Source of the DNA: Scilla litardierei
Taxonomy: Eukaryota; Streptophyta; Magnoliopsida; Asparagales; Asparagaceae
NCBI GenBank assembly: GCA_030789695.1
Contig: JAULAV010009435.1
Span: 1-64,000 of the forward strand
Direction of reading: 5' to 3'
DNA length: 64,000 bases
Shown: one piece after another, positions 12,371-23,317 of the stretch
Layout of the letters: every line of letters begins with the position of its first letter
How positions within the stretch are numbered: position 1 is the first letter of the stretch
Made by a program: the position numbers and the translations under genes
The notes under the pieces: model-generated
The model's input: the letters and a program-made list of their open reading frames with translations, nothing else
What the model was told of the DNA's origin: nothing
The model's database searches: none

Positions 12371-13300
12371 ATGATGACAAAGTCAGGGATGGCAGCTCTC
12401 TCCCCTGCATCATCCTACTTCATGAACTCAAACTGGATCATCGGCGAGAAGATGGGCGGCGGCGGCGGCGGCGATAAATGGACGCAGCAGGAGAACAAGA
12501 TCTTCGAGAATGCGCTGGCCCACATAGACAGCAAGACCCCTGACAGGTGGGCCAGGGTGGCCGCCATGCTCCCCGGAAAGACGGTGAGGGACGTCATCTC
12601 CCACTACCGAGACCTGGAGGACGACGTCAACCACATCGAGGCCGGCCTCATCCCCTTCCCCGGCTACAGCCCCTCCTCCTTCACCCTCGACTGGGAGGGC
12701 GGCGGCGGCGGATTCGACGGCATGCGGCATCTCGGCGGCGGCAAGAGATCCGGCGGCAGACTCTCCGACCAAGAAAGAAAGAAGGGCGTCCCCTGGACCG
12801 AAGAAGAACACAAGTGAGTAAATTGTACCATCAATTGGATTAAATTACCACCGCATAGCAACGAATCAAATTAACCGATCGACGTCGATCGCAGGCTGTT
12901 TCTAATGGGGCTGAAGAAGTACGGAAAGGGCGACTGGAGGAACATTTCGAGAAACTTCGTGGTTTCTCGGACCCCGACGCAGGTCGCCAGCCATGCTCAG
13001 AAGTATTTCATCAGGCTCAACTCCGGCGGCAAAGACAAGAGGCGGGCCAGCATCCATGACATCACCACCGTCAACCTCCCCGACAACAGCCCCTCGTCCC
13101 CATCCCAGCCGTCCGTGCTCACCGTGCAGTCCACCTCTTCCGCCATCGCCGACTCCGATCACCATAACGAGGCTGCCAGCGGGTTTAGCCCCTTGAATCA
13201 CGGCAGTCGGTTCTTGCAGCTGCCCTACGGCGTGGATCCGTATGGGATCAAGTTGGAAGCTCAGAATTCTATACTTGCCCATCGCCCGATGCTCATCTAG
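12371..13300 (+). CDS. DIVARICATA/SRM1-type two-repeat MYB transcription factor, two exons
   Basis: Exons are 12371-12813 and 12895-13300 (GTGAGT donor, GATCGCAG acceptor), giving 282 residues. The first ATG is 12371; an in-frame ATG follows directly. An N-terminal MYB repeat (about residues 36-85, [14 protein letters not shown] ... [14 protein letters not shown]) is followed by a Gly-rich linker. The second, R2R3-unlike repeat (about 140-190, [20 protein letters not shown]) carries the SHAQKYF signature that defines this subfamily, then [11 protein letters not shown]. Family knowledge: such proteins are nuclear, bind GATAA/I-box-like DNA and act in floral asymmetry, sugar or stress signalling. 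The specific role here is unknown. Exon 1 is GC-rich with a (GGC)n run coding six glycines (12455-12472). It stands alone on the plus strand. Confidence 0.93.
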
Positions 13301-15086
13301 AAGGGGGGGATGCTTCATTTTGTGGATTGAAGAGATTGCCATATGAGGGTTTTGAGCATTCATCATGCCATAGATGTTACCTCTATGTACATATCGCCAT
13401 CGATTTTCGAGGGATCGACGAAGGTATGAGCTGAATATCAGTATCAGTTTGAATGCCATGGTAGAGAATTATACATGTCCTAGTATTGAAATCATATATG
13501 TTGTTACATTCAAATTGCATCTCTTATGTAATAATTTGCATTGGTGAATAGCCTATTGGCCTTATTTTGTCGCCGTAGCAGACTGTGAACGGATAGACTT
13601 CGCAATTGCAGCCTATGCTTTGTATGGACATCTTTGAGACTTCATTGGATTATTGTGTCCAATGGTTTAGGATTCAAATATGATCACCAAGTAGTTGGAT
13701 CCGAGTCAGAATCCCAATCTTTTATTCTAAATGGTGCATGTTACATAGACACACAACAAATATTCCTATATTGTCTATGTTCCTATGTTCTCCTCAGTCT
13801 CAAACTATAGGCCATTATTTTTATCAAAGATTTCCATTTTTAGCCACTACTTTGGCACTTGAACCGTCGTAGTTTGCTTCATTGGAGAAGTATTTGCATC
13901 TAGCCTATGCTTTCAACTGCGATATCATTTGTTGCAGTTACAGCAACTTCGATTTGCTACATAAGGGGTACATGTTCTTTATCTTTGTTATGGTTATTGA
14001 ACGAAGAATATCGTTTCTTGATCTTTGCTTGGATTGTGGTCTAGGATATCTTTGTAGCGCTCTTATAAACTATGTTTTTTTAAATCGATTTCACTGTTTC
14101 ACAATTGACAAAATGCACAAACAAAGCACATTAGAAATTATAAATTTCTTCTCCTTTATTTAACTCTGTGTAGGCTGTTGAGATGCAATGTCTAATGATA
14201 TTAATGATATTGTGGCTGCAGCCATCACAAGGGGTGGCTCATTCACAGACATGCCAACTAGCATCATAATTGAGGCCCACCCAAAAATATCATACCTTCT
14301 CCTTTTGGGAAAGTGCAAGCAGCACCCCCCACCCAACCCCCCCTGCAACTTGCATTGGCAAAAGCATTTTGGCTTCAACTTTATTCTCCCCTCCATGGCC
14401 CATCCACTACAAGTGGGTTCTGATTTTAGACCACATATTCATCTCTCTTGGCTTCCTATCTCTTAAACATCATATCCTCCCTTTTTCTCTCTTTCTCTCT
14501 GTGTATTCTGATTCCTAAACCCTTCAAATAGGGTTTTCATCAACTTGCATTGGCCATCTTAAATCTCTTACTAATCGCTTTCCGATCTCATGATTATGTA
14601 CGATAATCAGCAATCGTGGGAAGAGATCAAGGATCGACAGGTGTACCGTACAAATCTATAAGCACACACAGCTAGATTTCGTGATTAGGCATGAGCATAC
14701 CGCGAATTATGACGGATCATTGAAGGCATTCTAGTTTGATTAACAAGCGATGGAATCGTATGAGATTCTAAAAAAGTACATAATTTCTTTGCACAAAACG
14801 ATATCAAGAACATGTGCAAGAACAGAAGCTGTGTGTTGATGCTTACAGCTGTTGCTAGATTTGCAGCCGCGATTTATTAGTTAAAGCGTAGCGAGAGTGG
14901 CATCACTGTTAACCTCCCAACTGTACATGACAACAGATGCGCTGTCTTCTTTTTATGCAATCGGATACAGAGCTCCCTTGCAGTAAATATTGGGGCTTTA
15001 AAAGCTATGAACAAAGACATTATAGAAAGACAATCGGATTGAGGATACAAAAAATCACGGCAATTGGTAACGAAAACGGACGATTT
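13301..15086. other. Intergenic between the MYB gene and the first GH3 gene
   Basis: It holds the 3' flanks of two converging genes. I see no conserved frame and no transposon terminus. Confidence 0.5.
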
Positions 15087-18000
15087 CTACTTGTCGGCCA
15101 GGCCCATCTTCAGGCCGAAGCCAATGGGAAATAGAGGGTCATAGTTCTGGCTCCCTGCATTCATCGGCAGCTGACTAGTCGATCTGAACCAAGTCACCGG
15201 CAGCAGCCCCTCAAAGTCGTAGTCCCCGAATACGACGTCGGCGACCCCGTGCCCCTCGCTGCCCGGCAGCCAGGCGGCGACCACTGCTTCCGTTTTCTCC
15301 ATCACCTCTGGCTCCAGAACAAGGGGCCTTCCTGATATCACAATAACGACTGTGGGAATTTCGCTGGCTACGAGACTGATCATGTCCGAGCCATCGAAGG
15401 GGATGTTAAGATCCGTTCTGTCTCCCAAATCTTCTGCGTAGGCGACCTCGCCCACGACAGCCACTGCGTAGGAGAAGTCCTGGTTGGAAACGGTGGACGC
15501 CGATGGGGCTGGCTCGTATATCACCTCTGTGCTCTCTCCTACGGCTGCCTTGATGCCCTCCAAAATACTCGTGCCTGCAAATGCAAACGCAGACAGGGAA
15601 GATGTCTGTATTGGTTATGGATCATAACTCAATTGCAAGGAGACTCGACTCAAGGATTTACAAAATTCTATGGTCCCTCCAACTTAACATCAACCATAAA
15701 AAACTTGGAGAAAGGTTTGGGTCTTACGAACCATCCTTAACACTAACATGGGGGATCTATTAAAGTGTCTACTGGTCTCTCAAACTAAAGACCGACCAAG
15801 GTGACCATGTGACCAGAAAATGTACAAAAAAGTTACTGATGACATTTGAGTGGAAAATTTTAGGAAGGTTCATCGTCTTTATTACCATGGTGAAAGGGGA
15901 AAATGTGCTATGGTAAAAAACAAATAAACTATAATCTATAGCGATCTGGAATTATTCTCATTATAGAAGGAAATAATGGATATCATGTGACATAAGCACT
16001 TGTGTCACATAGCATTGGAAATGTTCACTCTGCGTATTTTATTTTTGAAAGATTGACCATGTTCATTTTGATGTTCATATTCTACAACCCAAACATATCA
16101 AAATTCTAGTGAATGTAAAGTTTTTTTCTTTGTTAATATAGAGGTAAAAAAAAGTTATATTGTTGTAAAGCTACATAAAAAGGTTAAAATTCCAACAAGC
16201 AGGTCAACCGCAAAAAGGTTTAGATTCGGTAGATCTTTAATACATTTGAGTTCTAGAATATAAAGATCAAAACGAATGGTACTAATCGTTCAAATTTTTT
16301 TTACAAATAATGGACTTTTTGGGCCGCCATATGATATAGGCGCTCATATGTCATCGAATACCCATTATTCTCATTATATACCCTAATTTTTTTGGCATGC
16401 ACAAATGCACATGTATTTAATAAAACTACGGTTTTTTCATTTTTAAAAAATATATTAGCTATTATAATGTGTATTAGTGCTTGTGAAAGATTTATTGGTA
16501 GAAAGCATAAGATCTTATTCCAATTAAAGACTCACCGGTTAAGTAAAATAAGATAAGATAAAATAGTAATCACATAATTCAAAAGATTAATAATTTTCTA
16601 ATGCATCTAAAAATGTTCACAATAAGATGAAAACGTTTTATATAGCATACCATATAAATCTTACATGTTTTTAAATGGTGCAAAAATCAAAATACATGAC
16701 ATGTTTAAAGTTTGATAAAATTACAACATGAGATATATATATTGAGATAAATCATATTCTTTCACTCTAATTTTTTATTACCTTTTCTCTTTTTGAACGA
16801 AGACAGTGATTTACTCGGGAACTATTTGATGGTATAAATATTGAGATAAAGCATTATATAAATAACCCACGACTCCATCTCACGATTTTTTTAAACAAAT
16901 GTCATAGCCTTGTCTTGAACTAGAGACCTCCATTCCCATGCCACTCTTTTTACCAATAACCCACTCATCATTGGGCCTAATGTCACGCTTAATAACTAGA
17001 TATTTCCTTAAGTTGTATTTTTCCTCAACGCTAATTAATCTTCAAGTGGAATAAAGGTTTCTGGAAGTTACCTTTTCAAGTTGTAATCTTAGGTGGACTT
17101 TTACTTAAAATGCATTTGCAAGGCTTTTGGGTTATATATAGTAGATGAGAACACGATATATGTGACTATTTGGAGAATATATATCTATATTATAAAAGAG
17201 GGATGTTATCAAGAGAAATTGGATAAGAGATATTGGAAAAGAGAAATTGGATAAGAGATATCTATATTATAAAAGAAGGATGTTATCAAGAGAAATTGGA
17301 TAAGAGATATTGGACATGAGAAATTGGATAAGAGATATCTATATTATAAAAGAGGGATGTTATCAAGAGAAATTGGATAAGAGATATTGGACAAGAGAAA
17401 TTGGATAAGAGATATCTATATTATAAAAGAGGGAAGTTATCAAGAGAAATTGAATAAGAGATATTGGACAATAGAAATTGGATAAGAGTGATGTTATCAA
17501 GAGAAATTGGATAAGAGATATCTATATTACAAACGAGAGATGTTATCAAGAGATATTGGATAAGAGATATTGGACAAGAGAAATTGGATAAGAGATATCT
17601 ATTATATAAAAGACAGATGTTATCAAGAGAAATTGATAAGAGAATTTGGACATGAGAAATTGGATAAGAGAATTTGGATATCTATTATATAAAACAGGGA
17701 AATTGAATAAGAGAAAATATAAGAGATGAGATTTTGAGGGATAAAAGAGGAGGTGGGAAATTTTGCACATACAACCCTGGTTTTTGTATTTTTGCCTATG
17801 GACCCTCCCCACACACACCCCCACACTTTTTATTCTCACCCCTTCCGGCCATTTTTTTTCCAGTTCTATGAAGATTTTGAATCTTATCCTACTAGGACAA
17901 AGCTTTGTCCTACGTGGCAAGTTTGTCCTAGGTGGTAATGACAATTTTGAGGGGACTTAAATTTTGGGGGAAAACTTAAATTTGGGGGAAAACTTGAAAT

Positions 18001-21000
18001 TTTGTGGGAAAACTTGAAATTTGGGTGAACTTGAAATTTGTGGGGGAGAAAAACTCAGCCATTAAATAAACCGTGCCCTATGGGCACGGGTAATGACTAG
18101 TATATATATATCATAGAAACTGTCAATGAAATACGTTATAAAAGTATGTTGAGGAAAGACCACTTACCAACAGTTATCCTTCCACTGCCCCCATGCCATG
18201 TTATTGTCCACCCCCCACATTGATATCCAATATCATCAGCATGCTGTCCAACAACAAGAATTCTTTTAGCATTCTTATCAAGAGGTAGAAATGGTTTCGT
18301 GGGGTCCCTTCCATTTTTTAACAAAACCAAGGACTTTCGAACAGCCTCACGCGCTAGTTCCCGATGCTCCTGAAGGTAACCATGTACATAAATTAGAAAG
18401 AAGCCATAATGTGATATGCATGGTAACTGGTCTAGTTTCCCAATAAGCTCCTTAAAAGTTCTTTCTCTCTGCATATGCAATAGTTTTAACATGTTGGACT
18501 TCAACGATAAACGGATTGGATCTGGACAGGTTAAGGTGATCCGACACATACCCACACAGCTCAATTTGGTCGGTTAAGGAAAAGCAAATCAAAGCCCATT
18601 AAGACTTGCATTGCATGCACTCCCCAATTTGTTTAGCTAAAGTGATGGTAGAGGATATGAAAAAACTAGCAACTTCCAAATAATATATGCACTTTTTACA
18701 TTGGCCACAAAATTTTATGACTGAAAATTAAATGCGTTGTGACTTGTATTAAGACTAGTTTCTAACTTTCTACAGATGTGCTTTGTTAAAAGAAACTGAT
18801 ATCACTCCCTTCGCTATAACTTCAATGTTAGTGCGACCTCTAGTCTTTAACATGCTAATTGTTGATTTCAGAAGCACTAATTTTTTTTGCTATTCTTCTG
18901 CTTGATTTTCAATAAGGTGTTGGTAAACAAATGTCAGTTTTGTCTACAGCTTGTAACTTGAATGCGAGGACAGTATTAACCGACGAAGGCAGTACATGTT
19001 TGGGTATAACTACCAAGAAGCTATGAAAATCGTAGAAAATAGCGCAAGTGATGCTATCTATTAAGCATACCTTGCAACCAACTGTAGACAATAAAGATCG
19101 ATCAGAGAAGGGCTTATCAAATATTCCTGCAACAAATTTCACCCTTAAGATCCGCTCTACAGCATCATCGATCCTGGACATGGGTATTTCCCCTGATTCC
19201 ACCAGATAAACTAAATCTTCTATGAACCTCTCATACCTGAAAGCCACCATTATCTGTAAAGGTTTCTCAGCCACATGCACGAGGAAAATCGACGTTGTTC
19301 CAGGGATAAGATTTTGGAGGTATAATGCTTACCATATCGATTCCAGCATTTACTGATGCAGCAACACAGTAACGGTAGTTTGATCCCTTTGGGTCAGTGA
19401 GCCTATCTATTCCTTCCCAGTCTGATATTACAAAACCCTGTTGACAGTGTCGTTATAAAATCAAAACGCTAGTTTGCTTACTTTTGAATGGAAGTCTTAA
19501 GAAGGCTGCTTTAAAATATGAAATAATCTATGATACATGGTTTGAAGATTGTAAATTTTTAGTGCAGGTTCAACTCAGAATTTCTAGCCCTCTCAAAGAT
19601 CTATGACAATGCCAAACATGAACACAAAGTTGGGAAGAAAACGATTCGCGAAGTGCATCAGAAGTTGTTACCTTGAAACCCAACTTGTCCTTCAGGATAT
19701 CTGTTATGAGGTAACGATCGCCATGCAACGGCCTTCCGTTCCAGCTAGAATAGGATGCCATAACAGTACAGACTCCCTGAGCAAAGCAGTCAGGGTAAGG
19801 AGCCATATGTATTCTTTCCAACTCCTCGTAGCTACAGATTGAGTTTCCTTCATTTATCCCTTTGTCGGTGCCTCCATCTCCAACAAAATGCTTGGCACAG
19901 GCGATGACATTCTTACTACATTCAGGCCAATAAGCATAGATAATCATAATATACCCGCGAATCACAATACATTGGTTGTGTGTGTGTGTGTGTGTGTTTT
20001 TGGTACCTTCCAGCAAGAAATGGGTGACCTGCAGGGTGACCTGGAGGTGGGGATCCTTGCAAACCGGAAACAATGGGTGTCATCATCCGCACTATCTCCG
20101 GGTCCTCGCTATAGCACTCGTAGCATCTTCCCCATCTTGGGTCTCTGCACACCTACAAAAAACATACAAATCAACACCATCGATCTGACCATTGCCATCA
20201 ACACATTGCCATTTTTGTACCAATTTCAGTGTCATTTAGGGCCATTTTTCAATATGCTCAATTGCAAGCATGTTCTACTTCAAACAAGCAACCCATTTCC
20301 ATTGTGATGACATTTCGATTCTGTCCGTCTTCTCCAAATTCAAATCGTGGCACTAATTACATGGGTAATAACTTGTAGCAAAAACCTAAAATTTTGCAAA
20401 TGAGATGCTAGAGTTAACAAATGAATAAAGAAGAGGAACAGATCAAACTGACCGCAACACAAGGTGCAAATGCGTACTGAACACCGCTACCCCTCACTTC
20501 CAAGGCCGTAGCTTCTCCGATCCTGCGAGCCAGATCCCCGTCTCTGAAACCCCAAATTCAAAAAAAAAAAAAAATCAAATCAAATCTTTAGCCAAGACTC
20601 AATATAAGATATAATGCATGTTAACAAAGAATTCAAAAGGATCCGACCTTGTGGCTCCGAGGCCAACATTATGAGGGAAAACAGTGGCGCCGTAGACATT
20701 GTTGTTGCCGTGGACGGCGTCGGAGCCGTAGATGATCGGGATCCCGAGGCGGGAGGAGATGGCCAACCTCTGCATCTCATCCACCATGTCCGCCCAGTCC
20801 TCTGCCGACGCCTGCTCCTTCGGGACGCTGCCGCCGGCGCTCAGGACGCTGCCGATGCCGAACTTGGTGAGGGCCTCCGGCGTTGCGACGGAGCGCTCGA
20901 TCTGGGCCATTTGGGCCGCCTTCTCGATTAAGGTCATGCGAGACACCAGATCTTTGACCCTCGCCTCCACCGGCTCCTTTGGATCTCTGTACAGCTCTCT

Positions 21001-21015
21001 GCTGTTATCCGCCAT
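15087..21015 (-). CDS. GH3-family beta-glucosidase/beta-D-glucan exohydrolase, copy 1, eight exons
   Basis: Exons (minus) are 21015-20648, 20543-20453, 20152-20007, 19915-19672, 19437-19333, 19253-19071, 18369-18168 and 15574-15087. Phases agree throughout, giving 608 residues. It hydrolyses terminal beta-glucosyl residues of glucans. Visible active-site elements by analogy with barley ExoI are Asp99 in [10 protein letters not shown], the [10 protein letters not shown] segment, Lys210-His211 in [11 protein letters not shown], nucleophile Asp289 in ISDWEGID with clamp Trp290, the second clamp region GGWTITW, and acid/base Glu494 in VGEVAYAE. The N-terminus [12 protein letters not shown] lacks a signal peptide, as in one plant subclade. 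First-exon donor is GTCGGA. Intron 7 (2.6 kb) contains a Helitron; intron 3 has a (TG)n tract. It is the downstream member of a tandem pair. Confidence 0.94.
17184..17700 (+). repeat. Tandem array of the Helitron 5' terminus
   Basis: The 5' terminal word TCTATATTATAAAAG recurs at 17184, 17261, 17338 and 17415, exactly 77 bases apart. Diverged copies start at 17521, 17598 and 17681. Each unit continues with variants of GATGTTATCAAGAGAAATTG and GGATAAGAGATA. Confidence 0.85.
17184..18100 (+). mobile_element. Non-autonomous Helitron in intron 7 of GH3 copy 1
   Basis: It starts TCTATATTATAAAAG after host A (17183). It ends with hairpin CCGTGCCC-TAT-GGGCACGG (18071-18089), GTAATGA, and CTAG (18097-18100) before host T. 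The A/T target site, TC start and CTAG end with a subterminal hairpin are the family hallmarks. No RepHel gene is present. The first about 520 bases are tandem repeats of the element's own 5' end. Confidence 0.85.
19977..19998 (+). repeat. (TG)n microsatellite in intron 3 of GH3 copy 1
   Basis: About ten TG units lie just downstream (minus sense) of the exon 3 donor and are absent from copy 2. Confidence 0.85.
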
Positions 21016-21317
21016 CTCTCTCTTTCTCTCTGTAAAGATTCTGAAGGAACGAGGACGAAAGCAACGAGCTGGAAAATTATTGGAAATTGACAAAGGAAAA
21101 ACAATGAGATTTTTGGACATGAAATTCACGTCAATCCCCAAGAAAACGTTTGGGGCAGAGTCCCTGAAGTTTTTATTGCAACAAATGGCGGGGCTACAAA
21201 TGCGGTCAAAACGTCAGTTTTGTTAGTTGAAATAACCGTTGAGTGTTTCCACTCCCCTCTTTTTTTTTTTTTTACATCGGAAAGCCGCAACAAGCGGGAT
21301 TCGATGCCGCAACCTAA

Positions 21318-21772
21318 GGGCCTGTTTTTTTTGGCGGGAATGGAAATTGAGACAATATTTATCTACTGTGCAGCTCCATTCCCAGCCCAATTTCAAATTC
21401 GTGTTTTTTTGGGCATTTGCAAATTTGGGAATGCACGGTGATGTGGAGTCAAAAATTGCGGAACACGAGGCAATTTGTATTCCACCGAATTTGGGAGGAA
21501 AGCTTGTGAATGCATGTGAATAGAGGGGTAAGTGGGACCCACTCTCTCATCTCTCTCTCTCTCCCCTCCAACTCACCATCTTTCCACTTTCTCGTTCCAA
21601 CTTTCCAATCCCAAAAGAACACAAGAATAAAAAGTAGACCCTACTTTCTATTCCAAACCTCACTTTCCATACTCCATTCCACCCAAAAGAACACAAAACT
21701 CAATTTTCTCTCTCCTTGTAATACAAACTTTCCACTATTCTCATTTCTCTATTCCAGCAAAAGAACAGGCCC
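21318..21772. mobile_element. Tourist-like (PIF/Harbinger) MITE, intact ends
   Basis: Terminal inverted repeats begin GGGCCTGTT on both ends, and the 3-base TAA duplication (21315-21317 and 21773-21775) is typical of PIF/Harbinger. At 455 bases it carries no transposase. It sits about 300 bases upstream of the start of GH3 copy 1, in its probable promoter. Confidence 0.8.
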
Positions 21773-22244
21773 TAAGACTACGAAAAGGGGGCTCTTACAA
21801 AGCTGCTGTATGCAACCCAAAGAAGAGGGCGTATGTTATTTTTCATGCAAAATACACCCAAAAATGAAAGAGACGAAGAGATGAGACAATTGATGTGACA
21901 TATTTTTCATTGTTGATCCAAACCCGAAAAAGTATATACACACCTTTTTTGGAGTGCATATGGCACAACCCAAAAAACAGATCCCCGTGGCTCGAATCAC
22001 CCTGAATCTTCATAACCCGATATAGGCTCTTATATAATCTGCATGTATAGCAGACTCGTGTCTTGTGGGGATAAATTTAGATTCATGCATTTTAGCTTGA
22101 AAATTACACTAGCATATTGTTGCATATACGATCAAGCAGCAAGGCAAAAAAAAATATTGAATCACAACAGGTATGCAGATAGGATGCCACAAGCAAGCAA
22201 GATGTTCATGGCAAACATTAACGTAAAATAATACAGAGACATCA

Positions 22245-22553
22245 CATACTGGCTTCTCAAATTTTTGGGAGCATAATACAGTTTATTGCACAACAGCAGC
22301 TCTGCAGGTTGTTAAAATGATGAAAGCAAGATAACATGCACAAGGTCTTAGAAATTACAACAGAAAAGGGGAAATATGAGCACAGTAAAGATGATGGCAG
22401 AAGAGCCTGGGGTTCAGAGGAAATCATGGTATCTGGACAATCAGTCCTCGGTCGTGCAGGAGGAGCATTGTACACCAGTATCGGCACTCCATTCTTTCTT
22501 GAAGGAACGAACTCTGTCCCAGAAGGGCGAGGGTGGGATCATCTGCATGGCTT
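22245..22553 (-). pseudogene. 3' end remnant of a second COI1 gene
   Basis: Read on the minus strand the segment matches the end of the intact COI1 gene (32.68-33.02 kb). It covers codons for the ILVY...RTDCPDTMI tail (intact: ILAY...RTDCPNTVI), the upstream WNIEFIPP-coding region in decayed form, and about 170 bases of 3' flank (CAGCAGCTCTGCA, GTTAAAATG, AAAGCAAGATAA). The stop codon is lost and indels are present. It abuts the GH3 copy 2 stop codon. Only this terminus survives. Confidence 0.8.
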
Positions 22554-23265
22554 CTATTTCTTGTTCAAACCCATTTTCAAACCAAAGCCAAGCGGAAATA
22601 GCGGGTCATAATTCTTGTTCCCTGCATTTATCGGCAACTGACTCATGGATCTGAACCAAGTTACTGGCAGCAGGCCCTCAAAGTCATAGTCCCCGAATAT
22701 AACATCAGCGACGCCGTGTCCCTCGCTACCTGGTAACCAAGCGGCAACCACAGCTTCTGTTTTTTCCATCAACTCTGGCTCAAGGACAAGCGGCCTTCCT
22801 GATATCATAATAACTACTGTAGGAATTTTGCTAGCTACAAGACTGACCATGTCAGAGCCATTGAACGGGATAGTGAGATCTGATCGGTCTCCCAAAAGTT
22901 CTGCATAGGCAACCTCACCCACGATGACTACTGCATAAGAGAAGTCCTGGTCGGAAACAGTGGCTGCTGATGGAGCTGGCTCATATACCACTTCTGTGTT
23001 CTCTCCCACAGCGTCCCTAATTGCCTCCAAAATACTCGTTCCTGCAAATAGAAAATTGGCATAAGCTTCTTGTAATACCTTAAGTGTGAAAATACTATAA
23101 TTGTGTATGCTTCTATACTTGTATACTTGTATGTATGTCTACCTTGTATGGATTTTATCTTTGTGTGTAGGGAAATATATATGGATAGAAGGTGTACTAT
23201 ATGTGAATGTATGTGTGTGCATGTGTCCATCCTTAGATGTATAGTAATACATGTATGTTTATGTA

Positions 23266-23317
<52 letters not shown>

